The notes beneath the pieces were generated by a model. It had not been told where the DNA came from and did no database searches. It worked only from the letters and a program-made list of their open reading frames with translations. Shown in pieces: positions 9,084 to 17,955 of a stretch of DNA of 36,894 nt. Numbering within the stretch: the stretch's first letter is position 1; the number at the start of each line of letters is the position of its first letter. Where the stretch lies: positions 1-36,894 of the forward strand of contig NZ_QXQT01000015.1 of the NCBI RefSeq assembly GCF_003660395.1. The letters run 5' to 3'. Origin of the DNA: Helicobacter vulpis. Lineage in GTDB: Bacteria > Campylobacterota > Campylobacteria > Campylobacterales > Helicobacteraceae. The position numbers and the translations under genes are program-made.

Positions 9084-9482
9084 ATGAAAAAAATCGATTC
9101 GATGAATGTGGTCCCCTTCATTGACATCATGCTGGTGTTGCTGGTAATCGTACTCACCACAGCTTCGTTTGTTACCACCTCTAGACTCCCCATTAATATC
9201 CCCAAAGTGGACCAGAGTTCGGACAAATCCCAAGATGTGTTGCATAAAAAGCAGGTGAATATTGCCATCTCGCACAAGGGGGAATTTTATTTAGACAAGA
9301 AAAAAGTGAGTTTTGAAACGCTCAAGCAGGCTGTCAAAAAATACGCCAAGGACACCCCCATTATTTTGCAGGGCGATAAAAATAGCAATCTGGATAGCTT
9401 TGTAAAGGTGGTCGATCTCTTGCAAACCAACAAGCTCAATGAGCTCTATATTTTGGTAGAAGACAAGAACCAAAACCCCTAG
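9084..9482 (+). CDS. exbD: TonB-system component ExbD
   Basis: Partner of ExbB in energising TonB. The 132 residues contain one transmembrane helix near the N-terminus (VPFIDIMLVLLVIVLTTASF) with the proton-relay Asp in PFIDIMLVLL. A periplasmic domain ends the protein (ILQGDKNSNLDSFVKVVDLL). The spacing after exbB indicates one transcript. A new promoter for rpmH probably follows at about 9513. Confidence 0.93.
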   Translation: MKKIDSMNVVPFIDIMLVLLVIVLTTASFVTTSRLPINIPKVDQSSDKSQDVLHKKQVNIAISHKGEFYLDKKKVSFETLKQAVKKYAKDTPIILQGDKNSNLDSFVKVVDLLQTNKLNELYILVEDKNQNP

Positions 9483-9512
9483 TGCTTTAGATGCTTTTTA
9501 GCCAATATGGGC

Positions 9513-9518
9513 TAGAAT
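9513..9518 (+). promoter_or_regulatory. Putative -10 box upstream of rpmH
   Basis: TAGAAT at 9513-9518 differs from TATAAT by one base and lies 30 bases before the rpmH ATG in the only sizeable gap (65 bases) of the exbD-rpmH region. No -35 is recognisable. A ribosome binding site (AAAGGA, 9537-9542) follows. Confidence 0.4.
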
Positions 9519-9547
9519 GTCGCTTTTGAAATTTTTAAAGGACACAG

Positions 9548-9682
9548 ATGAAACGCACTTATCAACCCCATAACACCCCCCGCAAGCGCACCCATGGTTT
9601 TTTAGTACGCATGAAGAGCAAGAACGGGCGCAAGGTGATCAACGCCAGAAGAGCAAAGGGTAGGAAACAACTCGCCGTTTAA
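9548..9682 (+). CDS. rpmH: 50S ribosomal protein L34
   Basis: 44-residue ribosomal protein, starting [19 protein letters not shown] and ending GRKQLAV, diagnostic of bL34 and highly basic. ATG 9548 follows AAAGGACACAG. The TAA stop overlaps the rnpA ATG by one base (TAATG), the classical rpmH-rnpA arrangement. Confidence 0.95.
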   Translation: MKRTYQPHNTPRKRTHGFLVRMKSKNGRKVINARRAKGRKQLAV

Positions 9683-10044
9683 TGGTGCAATCCTTAAAAA
9701 CCGCGCGCCAATTTAACTATGTCTATAAGAAAGGTGTTAAAAAGCACCATGGGGTCTTTATGCTTTACTGCCTCCCTCTAGAGCCCTCGCATGAAAAATT
9801 TTTGGGCATGCATGGGTTGTTACTAGGTTTGAGTGTGTCTAAAAAGGTGGGCAAGGCTGTGCAAAGAAACTTGATCAAGCGGCGCGTGCGCGCGATTTTC
9901 CAACGCCTCCCCCTGCCATGCCCGCAGGCCGTTATTTTTGTGGCCAAGATTGGAATCGAACAGCTTGATTACGCCACTTTGCGCGCGCATATTTTGCAGT
10001 GTTTGGCGCAGAAAAAACGCGCCCATGTCAAGGTTGCTAGGTGA
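9682..10044 (+). CDS. rnpA: Ribonuclease P protein component
   Basis: Protein cofactor of RNase P in tRNA 5' maturation. The 120 residues contain FNYVYKKGVKKHHGVFMLY and the family signature SVSKKVGKAVQRNLIKRRVR, whose RNLIKRR motif contacts the catalytic RNA. It is coupled to rpmH upstream and overlaps yidD by 4 bases (GTGA). Confidence 0.95.
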   Translation: MVQSLKTARQFNYVYKKGVKKHHGVFMLYCLPLEPSHEKFLGMHGLLLGLSVSKKVGKAVQRNLIKRRVRAIFQRLPLPCPQAVIFVAKIGIEQLDYATLRAHILQCLAQKKRAHVKVAR

Positions 10045-10376
10045 GCGCGCTAAAAACCCTTTGTCTAGCGCTCTTAACCCTCTATAGAAGGCTTGCGCCC
10101 CTCAAACCTTGTTGTTGCCGTTTTTACCCCAGTTGCTCCACCTACGCGCTTTGGCTCTTGCTCCATGAGCGCTTGGACAAAGCCCTGTTTCAAATTGCGC
10201 GCCGTCTCTTAGCTTGTAACCCCTATTCTGCAGGGGGGATCAACTACCCCACTAGCTCTAAGCCCCTGCAAGTTAAATTCAGCGCGCCCATTGCATGCGC
10301 CTATTATTTGATCCCTCTAAGCCCCTCCTCTCCCACTCCTTATTATATTCTCAAGGCTTCTAGTGAAAGACAATAA
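10041..10376 (+). CDS. yidD: Membrane protein insertion efficiency factor YidD
   Basis: Small membrane-associated protein thought to aid YidC-dependent insertion. The 111 residues have CCCRFYPSCSTYALWLLL (cf. C-R-F-x-P-T-C-S-x-Y) and ARRLLACNPYSAGGINYPT (cf. R-x-x-x-C-P-x-x-x-G-G-x-D-x-V-P). The last 35 or so residues are family-variable. Translation starts at GTG 10041, overlapping rnpA, and the gene overlaps yidC by 14 bases. Confidence 0.9.
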   Translation: MSALKTLCLALLTLYRRLAPLKPCCCRFYPSCSTYALWLLLHERLDKALFQIARRLLACNPYSAGGINYPTSSKPLQVKFSAPIACAYYLIPLSPSSPTPYYILKASSERQ

Positions 10377-12000
10377 TCTCCGCTTGATCTTAGCTGTCGC
10401 GCTCTCTTTCTTGTTTCTTACCATCTATGGCTATTTTTTTCAAACTCCCTCAAAACCCCCCCAAACCCAAAACGCCCCCGCCCAAGAGAGCGCTCCTAGT
10501 GCTCCTAATGTGGTCTCTAACAGCACTCCCAAAGCCCCTTTGCAAAGCGCGCCCATTATCGCGCGTGTCCATTCATCTAGCATGGAGATAGAGATCGATC
10601 ACCTCGGGCGCATCGCACAAATGTATCTCAAAGACAAGAAATTCACCACCCATAAAGATGAGGGGTTTTTAGACCATGTCAAACGATTGCTTGGACTCAA
10701 CAAACAACCTCTAGAACCCTTGAGCAAGCTCCCTCTGCTGGGTGTAAACGCGCTCAAACCCCTAGAGCTCAGATTTGTAGACACCCATCTCAACCAAGAA
10801 GCCTTTCAGACACCTTATACAACCTCTATAAGCGATCTCAACCTCACCCAAGGGGGGGCGCAGAGTCTAACCCTCACCCAAGAACTCTCTAGTGTGGTGG
10901 TGAAAAAAATTCTCACTTTCCATGCCAATTTGAGCTATGATCTCAAACTAGAGATCACCCCCAAAACACAGAATGCCAATATTGCCTATATCCTCTCAAA
11001 TGGGAGTCGCCCGGTAGCCGATGCGGACGGGTATGCTTTTCATGGCGTTTTATTGGGTACACAGGATCAAAAGCTTGAAAAAATAGAAGATGGAGATATT
11101 AAAGAAGCCAAATCTTTTAATAACATCGCCTTTATTGCCAGCGTGGATCGCTATTACACCTCCTTATTTTTCTCCCAAACCCCCCTAGAAGCCATTATAG
11201 ACAGCCAAGCGGGCAGTAAAAACCCCCTCCCCTTTATCTCTCTTAAAGGTAATGTCAGCTTGCATGGCTATATCGGCCCTAAAGATCACCACCATTTAGC
11301 AAGCATTGCGCCCATGCTCACCGATGTGATCGAATATGGGTTGATCACCTTTTTTGCCCGCCCAGTGTTTTTGCTCTTAGATTTCCTACACAACTACACC
11401 CATAACTGGGGTTGGGCGATCATTCTTTTAACCCTCATTGTGCGCATTATCCTCTATCCTTTAAGTTACAAGGGCATGGTGAGCATGCAAAAACTCAAGG
11501 ATCTAGCCCCTAAGATGAAGGAATTGCAAGAAAAATACAAGAGCGATCCACAGAAATTGCAAATGCACGTGATGCAGCTCTACAAAAAGCATGGGGCTAA
11601 TCCCTTGGGCGGGTGCTTGCCATTGATCTTGCAAATCCCGGTCTTTTTTGCCATTTATCGGGTGCTTTACAACGCTGTAGAACTCAAAAGCGCGCCTTGG
11701 ATGCTCTGGATTAGCGATCTCTCCTTGATGGACCCCTATTTCATCTTGCCCTTGCTCATGGGTATCTCCATGTATGCCCAACAAGCCCTCACCCCCAACA
11801 CCATCACCGACCCCACCCAAGCTAAAATTTTTAAAATGTTGCCCGTGTTTTTTACAATCTTTCTGATCACTTTCCCAGCTGGCTTGGTGCTTTATTGGAC
11901 GGTGAACAATGTGTTCTCCATCATCCAACAATGGCTCATTAACCAAGTGTTAGAACAAAAGAAGTTCAAAGAGATTCAAGAACACAAGCACAAGAGTTGA
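10363..12000 (+). CDS. yidC: Membrane protein insertase YidC
   Basis: Inserts and folds inner-membrane proteins, alone or with SecYEG. The 545 residues match Gram-negative YidC: an N-terminal anchor (about 6-26), a large periplasmic beta-sandwich domain to about 320, and the 60-kDa inner-membrane core (about 345-530). The core includes NWGWAIILLTLIVRIILYPL with the conserved groove Arg, plus GGCLPLILQIPVFFAIYRVL and PAGLVLYWTVNNVFSI. GTG 10363 is used as start, inside the 3' end of yidD. jag begins 1 base after its stop. Confidence 0.95.
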   Translation: MKDNNLRLILAVALSFLFLTIYGYFFQTPSKPPQTQNAPAQESAPSAPNVVSNSTPKAPLQSAPIIARVHSSSMEIEIDHLGRIAQMYLKDKKFTTHKDEGFLDHVKRLLGLNKQPLEPLSKLPLLGVNALKPLELRFVDTHLNQEAFQTPYTTSISDLNLTQGGAQSLTLTQELSSVVVKKILTFHANLSYDLKLEITPKTQNANIAYILSNGSRPVADADGYAFHGVLLGTQDQKLEKIEDGDIKEAKSFNNIAFIASVDRYYTSLFFSQTPLEAIIDSQAGSKNPLPFISLKGNVSLHGYIGPKDHHHLASIAPMLTDVIEYGLITFFARPVFLLLDFLHNYTHNWGWAIILLTLIVRIILYPLSYKGMVSMQKLKDLAPKMKELQEKYKSDPQKLQMHVMQLYKKHGANPLGGCLPLILQIPVFFAIYRVLYNAVELKSAPWMLWISDLSLMDPYFILPLLMGISMYAQQALTPNTITDPTQAKIFKMLPVFFTIFLITFPAGLVLYWTVNNVFSIIQQWLINQVLEQKKFKEIQEHKHKS

Positions 12001-12001
12001 A

Positions 12002-12682
12002 ATGAGGACTATTGTTGCCAATAGTTTAGAAGAAGCTCTTTTTAAAGCCGCCACAGAGTTGAATTGTCTGATCGCCGATCTGCAGTACGATGTGATTCAA
12101 GTGCCCTCTAAGGGTTTTCTGGGCTTTGGCAAAAAACAAGCGATCATAGAGGTTTGTCTCAAAGAAAAACCAAAGCCCATCCAACCTTCTCCACCATCTT
12201 TCCATGATAATAATCCCCATGCGAAAATTGCAGACATCCAGAGCGAAGTCCGCGCCCTGTTCGCGCACATCCCTTATCAAATCGATTCGATTCAAGTAGC
12301 GCTCTATGACTCCCAAACCCTGCTCATTGAAATCAATGGGGAGGATTGCGCCCTGCTCATTGGGGAGAAGGGGTATCGCTATAACGCTTTGTCTTACTTG
12401 CTTTTCAATTGGATTCACCCTAAGTACGGCTACAATATCCGCCTAGAAGTGGCAAGCTTTTTAAAAAAGCAAGAAGAGCTCATGGAAAACTACTTGCAAA
12501 GTGTCATCATGATGGTGCATGAAGTGGGCAAGGCCAAGACCAAGCCCCTAGATGGTTTGTTGCTCCACATCGCGCTGAAGCGTTTGCGCGAAACTTTCCC
12601 TAACAAATATGTCGCCTGCCAAAGTAAGGCGGACAACCAACGCTATATCGTGGTGAATGATTTCCACAAGCCCCAACCCTAG
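12002..12682 (+). CDS. jag: Jag/KhpB-type RNA-binding protein
   Basis: Cytoplasmic RNA-binding protein of the SpoIIIJ-associated family. The 226 residues comprise a Jag-N domain (about 1-50, SLEEALFKAATEL ... VPSKGFLGFGKK), a KH domain with the GxxG-type loop LLIGEKGYRYNALSYL (about 118-133), and a C-terminal R3H-like segment (LHIALKRLRETFPN). It sits between yidC and mnmE, the usual place for jag. The mnmE start overlaps its last 26 bases. Confidence 0.9.
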   Translation: MRTIVANSLEEALFKAATELNCLIADLQYDVIQVPSKGFLGFGKKQAIIEVCLKEKPKPIQPSPPSFHDNNPHAKIADIQSEVRALFAHIPYQIDSIQVALYDSQTLLIEINGEDCALLIGEKGYRYNALSYLLFNWIHPKYGYNIRLEVASFLKKQEELMENYLQSVIMMVHEVGKAKTKPLDGLLLHIALKRLRETFPNKYVACQSKADNQRYIVVNDFHKPQP

Positions 12683-14037
12683 CACCATCGTGGCCATCGC
12701 CACCCCCCCCGGGCTAGGGGCGATCGCCATTGTCAAAATGAGCGGACCCAAGAGTCTAGAGATTTTACAAAGACTTTGTAAAAGGGCGCACTTCACCCCA
12801 AGATACGCGACTTTAGTGTCTATCTATGACGCACAAGAGGCGCTTTTAGACACATGTCTAGCTTTGTATTTCAAGGCCCCCCATAGCTACACGACAGAGG
12901 ATGTGGTAGAAATCCAATGCCATGGGGGGGTGATGGTGGCGCGCTTGATTTTGCAAACCTGTTTAGACCATGGGGCGGTTTTGGCGCAAAATGGGGAGTT
13001 CACCAAGCGCGCGTTTTTAAACGGGCGCTTAGATAGCTCGCAAGTGGACGCGCTGGCCAAACTCTTAGTGGCTACCAACGCCAATGCGGCTAAGGTGATG
13101 GCTAGACAACTCAAGGGCGCGCTCAAAGAATTTGTACACGCCATCCGCCACGCCCTCTTAGAGTTGTTGGCCAGCAGCGAAGTCTTGATCGATTATGCTG
13201 AAGAAGATCTACCCCTAGATTTGCACCCCCGCATGCAGGCCCAATTACAACAAATCCTAACCAAACTCCAAAGCACTTTAGCCATTTCGCAAGCCAAAGT
13301 GCCGCATATAGAGGGGTATCGCTTGAGCATTGTGGGCAAGCCCAATGTGGGCAAGAGTTCGTTTTTAAACGCCCTGCTCTTAGAAGAGCGCGCGTTGGTG
13401 AGCCATATCGCGGGCACGACTAGAGACACCATTGAAGAAGTAATTAGTTTGTATGGAAGCGCGCTAAGGATTGTGGACACGGCTGGGATTCGCCCCTCTG
13501 AAGATGTGATAGAAAGTTTGGGCATTGCCAAAAGTCTTCAGAGCATGCAAGAGAGCGATGTGATTTTAGCCCTTTTTGATCTCTCCAGACCCCTAGATAC
13601 TCAGGATCAACATCTCTTAACACTGCTCCAAACCCAGACCCACAAAACCCTATGCCTTGTCTTCAATAAAAACGATTGTCCCCCCCAGCTAGACACCCAA
13701 GCCATTATAGACACCCTCCCCCCCCTACCCCTCCCCCCCCCTATTTTTAAACACCAAAGAACCCTGCTTGCCCCTTTTGAAACGCGCGCTCAAGCCCCTA
13801 TTTGAAGATCACAACCCCAACGATGGCCTTATTCTCACTTCTTTAGCCCAACAACAAGCCCTAGTGCACACCATCGCCCATTTGCAAGAAGCCACTCTCA
13901 CCCTAGAAAAGCTAGAATTAGAACTCTTCTCCTACCACCTTAAAGACGCTCTAGAGAGCATCGCCACGCTCAGCAAACCCTACCACACTGAAGAAATGCT
14001 AGATAGGCTGTTTTCTCAATTCTGTTTGGGCAAGTGA
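12657..14037 (+). pseudogene. mnmE: tRNA modification GTPase MnmE (TrmE), frameshifted near the 3' end
   Basis: MnmE acts with MnmG to modify U34 of certain tRNAs. The first frame (12657-13805) covers the tetrahydrofolate-binding N-domain, the helical domain and the G domain: G1 GKPNVGKSS (about 228), G2 GTTRDTIEE, G3 DTAG, G4 NKND. It then runs into PLPLPPPIFKHQ and stops. The G5-like LNTKEPC, the C-terminal helices and the canonical CLGK end lie in the +1 frame, open from 13711 to 14037. Three C runs (7, 8 and 9 long) at 13680-13741 lie between the intact parts. Loss of one C, e.g. from the C9 run at 13733-13741, would restore one protein of about 459 residues. Either a sequencing indel or slippage at the run would explain it. 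The gene is normally essential or important, so an assembly error or phase-variable state is more likely than true loss. Confidence 0.88.
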
Positions 14038-15680
14038 TTAGAAAATCCAGCCATAGTTAAAAAAGACATTAAAGTGGCTCGCGCCATCGTAGAGTACCAC
14101 ACTGCCCAAGAGATCCTTGGTGTCAATTTTGAATTTCAAAGGGTTTTGAATCAAGGGGATTGAAATCCCTAAGCTGTATTTAGAATGCTTGAAGCGATAA
14201 TTAAAGCCCACCACTGCGTTGAGATTCCCCGCTGCTTTGTACACAGAATTGAGCACATAAGAATCCCAAAGGGCGCGCAAGCCTAAAAAGCTCCCAAAGG
14301 TACTCTGCAAGCTCTTTTGCGCGCGGCGTTTTTTCTTGCCAGTACGCACAACACGGCTTGTGTAAGTGGTTTTAAAATCTAGGAGCAAATCCGTGCCCAC
14401 CCCTAAGCCCACCTGTGAGATGGTCTTGATATAGCCCAGCCTTTTGGAGAAATTATACTTGAGGATGCCATAGTAAGACAGGCCCACCACGTCGTTAAAG
14501 TACTGCTGGTAACCGCTCTTCACATCAAAGCCCACCATCGCATCGGTACTGCTCCCCTTAGAAGGCAGGGCGTTAGAGAGGGCTCTAATGAAGCTAGAAT
14601 TGTAAATGGGATTGGGGACATGGGCGATTTGGTCGTAATTAATGGGGAGTTGGTTAGCCTCCCCCAATTGTTTCCAAACCTTGATCCCTAGCTCTACCAA
14701 ACCCGTGCCATTTTTGCCATAGGTCATATTGCCCTCATGTCCATAGTTCTTGGTGTGTCCAAATTCGTGTAAAATCACTTCCATAGGCCATGTCGAACCG
14801 CTTTGATAATTAGTCCACGCAGAATTATTCAGGGTGATCAAATAGGGTTGTACCCCCAATATCCCAGGGCCTCCCAAGCCTTCTATACTTTTCTCCCCTG
14901 CCACAGGGCTCAAGATTCCTAGCCCTAAATTTGCGGCGCGCGGTAGGTTTCTAGCACCTTTTGGGGGGGGATGACAGGTTGCCCGCTAGAGGTGTTGTAA
15001 AAGGGAAAGGGGGCGTTGAGCACCGCATCCCCAAAGGCCTTTGAGCTGAGCAAGGCGGTGAGATTGAGCATCGCATCGGTGAGCTCTTCGGCCTGCTGTG
15101 GGGTGGGCGTGAGCCACTTAGGATCGGAGGCTGAGGCTTTGACAAAGTGCAGGTTGAGGTCCACGGTGATTTGGCTGAGCGCGTCTAAAACACGGGTGGT
15201 TGTGGGATCGGAGGTGTCGGTAGGCTTGATCACAAAGCTAGAATCCGCTGGAGCGTTGGCCAAGGCGGGCAAGAGATTCGGATTGACATAGGTTTGGGTG
15301 AATTTGGGCAAAGAGGGCACGCTAGCGACTTTAAGGGGCCCTTGTGGGGTGTTCATGTAGATGTCCACATTGCTCAGCGTGTAGGGCAAGAAATTTTCAA
15401 TCTGCAGGCCCTTGCTGCCCAAAGTGATTTTCACCGGGGCAGTGGTGCTAAAACGGGTGATCGAGCTGGTAACATCGGCTGTGGTGAACAGGGGTTGGGC
15501 ATTTTGCATCAACTCTTGAGGGCACAGAATGGAGAGGCCACAAGAGGGCTTTTGGCTGATGTCCTCTATGCTTTTTAACATGCCCGTCATCAAGCCACCC
15601 TCTACAAAGACTCCATCTTTAGGGTGCGCGACACATTCATGCCCACCCATGATCATTGAAAATATAATCCACTTGCGCAT
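14038..15680 (-). pseudogene. Hom-type outer membrane protein, split by a frameshift
   Basis: The first frame (15680-14925, 251 codons) carries a poor signal-like N-terminus (MRKWIIFSMIMGGHECVAH) and a passenger-like region with KDGVFVEGGLMTGML. The second frame (open from before 14925 to 14038) carries the C-terminal part with a beta-barrel ending in Phe (VFFNYGWIF), as expected of BamA substrates. A C8 run (read on minus) lies at 14963-14970; nine Cs there would join the frames, and a shift nearer 14930 is also possible. It is placed after mnmE, like H. pylori HP1453 (homD), from memory. The second frame contains HEFGHTKNYGHEGNMTY, a metzincin-like zinc-binding pattern. Its stop abuts the mnmE stop with no bases between. 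Confidence 0.7.
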
Positions 15681-15748
15681 GCTAGATTCCTTTGCATGCT
15701 AGATTTTGCATGCTAGATTTTGCATGCTAGATTTTGCATGTAGATTCC
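15677..15748. repeat. 14-bp tandem repeats in the leader of the Hom-like gene
   Basis: Five head-to-tail copies of GCATGCTAGATTTT are visible: three exact copies at 15694-15735, flanked by variant copies at 15677-15692 and 15736-15748. On the minus strand they lie between a TATAAT box (15761-15756) and the start codon at 15680, so they form nearly the whole 5' untranslated region. Each unit contributes an extra ATG (within GCATGC). Confidence 0.9.
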
Positions 15749-15755
15749 CCCGGTC

Positions 15756-15761
15756 ATTATA
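15756..15761 (-). promoter_or_regulatory. Putative -10 box of the Hom-like gene
   Basis: A perfect TATAAT reads on the minus strand at 15761-15756, 12 bases short of the 14-bp repeat array. No consensus -35 is seen. The expected start of transcription is near 15748, right at the repeat edge. Confidence 0.5.
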
Positions 15762-15772
15762 ATCAAATTTGC

Positions 15773-16786
15773 TTAGGGCGCGCCTAGTTCTGGAAAACCA
15801 TAGGGGTTAAGTTTGGGAGATGTTTGGGCAGGCGTGGGCAACACATGGCTTAGAAAAGACGCGCTCATGGCCATGGTTTCGTTGAGAAAATGCACTTGAT
15901 GGGTGAGCTCAAGCAATAATTCTAATTGCAAGGCTTGGGCTTGTTGGTGGTATTGGCTGTAGGCGCGTGCCTGCGCGTTGGCATCTTTAGCTTGTTGGAG
16001 CTGGGTTTTTAGCGTGTCATGTATCTCCTGTAAACGCCTTTGTAACGCGCTAGGGGATAGGAATTGGTGCATGTGTTCTTGACGCTTGTCTAGAGTGGCT
16101 AGGGTACTTTGGGCGCGTTTGGCTTGGGTATTGTGTGATTCTAGACGTGTGTGGGTATGTTGTTGGGCTAGGGAGCGGTAGGTTTTAAAATCTCCTTGTA
16201 AAAGCGCGTCTTGCATCCCTTGGACTTGGTTTTGCTGGGCGCGTTGCGCGCGCGCTTGTAAGCTGTGTTCGCAGAGCAAAGTGGCTAATGCGCTCCCACT
16301 CAACATGGGGGAGTTCTCCTGCAAAGTATCTAGAAAAGCTTGGGCATCTTGGGCCTGTTGGCTGGAGTGTTGTACAATCACTCCGCGTTTAAAATCCAGC
16401 CACGGGCATTGCTTTTCTAAACGCGCGCGTTTGCGTTGTTCTAGCACACTGTAGCGTTGGGTTAGGGTGTTGAGGTCGGTTTGGCGTTTTTGTAATTGCG
16501 CCACTTGATTGGTCAAATTTTTCAGCATCAATTCTTGAGAGGGTAGATCGCGCGCGTGGGCGAACGCCTCTGCGCGTTCTAGGCTGCTTTGTATCTGCTG
16601 GAGCTTGGTTAATCTAGCTTGGGCATGCGCGATGAGTTGGCCATACAGCCTCAGGCTTTCTTGCAATTTGGCGATCATGGTACTCTCATTGGCATTAGAG
16701 GTCGCTAATTTGGCATTGGCATGGGTGTCTAGGGTGATCACAGCGGCCCCTTGAAGCCATGTGGCTAAGAGGAGGATCCAGGGCAT
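15773..16786 (-). CDS. Secreted coiled-coil protein (HP1454 position)
   Basis: 337 residues with an N-terminal signal peptide (MPWILLLATWLQGAAV) and an almost wholly helical, Gln/Ala/Leu-rich body with long coiled-coil stretches. Two cysteines (EKQCPWLDF and LLCEHSL) may be disulfide-linked in the periplasm. The opening ITLDTHANAKLATSNANES followed by amphipathic helices recalls VirB5/TrbJ-like secreted proteins, but I see no conclusive motif. By gene order it would be the counterpart of H. pylori HP1454, a secreted protein. Its start lies inside the 3' end of the HD-domain gene (22-base overlap), so it is probably cotranscribed. Function unknown. Confidence 0.55.
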   Translation of the reverse strand: MPWILLLATWLQGAAVITLDTHANAKLATSNANESTMIAKLQESLRLYGQLIAHAQARLTKLQQIQSSLERAEAFAHARDLPSQELMLKNLTNQVAQLQKRQTDLNTLTQRYSVLEQRKRARLEKQCPWLDFKRGVIVQHSSQQAQDAQAFLDTLQENSPMLSGSALATLLCEHSLQARAQRAQQNQVQGMQDALLQGDFKTYRSLAQQHTHTRLESHNTQAKRAQSTLATLDKRQEHMHQFLSPSALQRRLQEIHDTLKTQLQQAKDANAQARAYSQYHQQAQALQLELLLELTHQVHFLNETMAMSASFLSHVLPTPAQTSPKLNPYGFPELGAP

Positions 16787-17955
16787 GCAAAATAGTCAAA
16801 TAAAGCTCCCATGTCCACCCCACACATCACTTCATGGGCGTATTTGTGATAAATCTTTTCTGCCCCGCGTACCAAGACATCGCTACACACGCCATGCGCG
16901 ATGGACATTTTCGCCTCAATAAAGGCGCTGAGTTGGTCGCAGATTTTCAAAAGACTCCCGCACACGCTTTGATAAGTGTCATGGTTGTAGTGCTCCCAGA
17001 GAGTGCTCAAATCCACGCAATGGGCTTGCTTGGTCTGTGGGTCTAAATAGCGGTCGGCAAATTCTTTCTGTGTAAAGTAGAGCAAATCTGCCTTAAAATC
17101 TGGGCTCACATAGCGCAGGAGTTTATTTTCCATTTCTTGGGCTTCTATCTCTTTGAGGTACGCGTCCAAGCCCTTCACTCCATGCTTGATGGGCGAAATA
17201 ATGTCTCTGGTCAAAATCTCAGGCAAATCGTGAAAAAGCCCCCCTAAAAAGTGGTTGATTCGCATGCTCTCACAAGCCCCCACATCAAAGCTCAACAAGA
17301 ACGCGCACAGAGCCACATAGAGAGCATGCCCTAGTACACTGGTAGGGGGCACTCTTGGGGTTTGACTCCATCGTTTTTGGAAGCGCAATTTAGCGAACAT
17401 GGAGGCAAGCAGTTTGAGATGGGGGACTTGGCTTAGATATTCTCCATCTTGGAGCAACGCGTTATCTAGGCTGTCCTTGATCTCTTGTACCCCATACATT
17501 CTAGGGTTAAAATCGTAAATGAGATTAAACTCCCATGCGGACACATAATTATGCGCCGCCCTCAAAAGAGCATGTTCTAAATCATCAGGAGGGTGGCATA
17601 AATAGGCATGCAAATTGGCAAAAAGCCCATAAGCTTGCACCTCTCCTTGTACCTCTTCTTGTACATAGTCGGCCAACGCGCCGCGGTGTTGTTTTAAGAG
17701 CGCGTAATAAATGGGGGGCTTGATGTCGGTGAGCACCACGCGACTCAAAAACTCAAAGCAAAAGTAAGTGATGAGATTGTGGTAATTCACGCGCGCACGG
17801 GCATGTTTGGCCAGCAGGATCGCCACCATCGCCTTATGCGCTTGTTTGTCCAGCTCGCTAAACTCCACCGGGCAGGCCTGATCGTTCCAACGCCGAATGG
17901 AGGCGGCGACAAAGAGGCGTTTTAAAAGCTCCTTAGTGAGTTTGGGGGGGCTCAA
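16765..17955 (-). CDS. HD-domain phosphohydrolase family protein
   Basis: 396 residues, cytoplasmic. The core shows the HD signature: His in GHALYVALCAFLL (about 210), FHDLPEILTRDI (about 239-250, the His-Asp pair) and a late Asp in KICDQLSAF. This arrangement is like YfbR-type nucleotidases and other HD hydrolases of nucleotides. About 200 residues precede the HD core and are not recognised. It overlaps the upstream TerZ-like gene by 4 bases and the downstream secreted-protein gene by 22, so it belongs to the ter transcript. Substrate not predictable. Confidence 0.75.
   Translation of the reverse strand: MSPPKLTKELLKRLFVAASIRRWNDQACPVEFSELDKQAHKAMVAILLAKHARARVNYHNLITYFCFEFLSRVVLTDIKPPIYYALLKQHRGALADYVQEEVQGEVQAYGLFANLHAYLCHPPDDLEHALLRAAHNYVSAWEFNLIYDFNPRMYGVQEIKDSLDNALLQDGEYLSQVPHLKLLASMFAKLRFQKRWSQTPRVPPTSVLGHALYVALCAFLLSFDVGACESMRINHFLGGLFHDLPEILTRDIISPIKHGVKGLDAYLKEIEAQEMENKLLRYVSPDFKADLLYFTQKEFADRYLDPQTKQAHCVDLSTLWEHYNHDTYQSVCGSLLKICDQLSAFIEAKMSIAHGVCSDVLVRGAEKIYHKYAHEVMCGVDMGALFDYFACPGSSS

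Noticed and set aside
11503-11946. Minus-strand frame of 147 codons in yidC
   Set aside because: Mirror of the conserved YidC core; no independent support.
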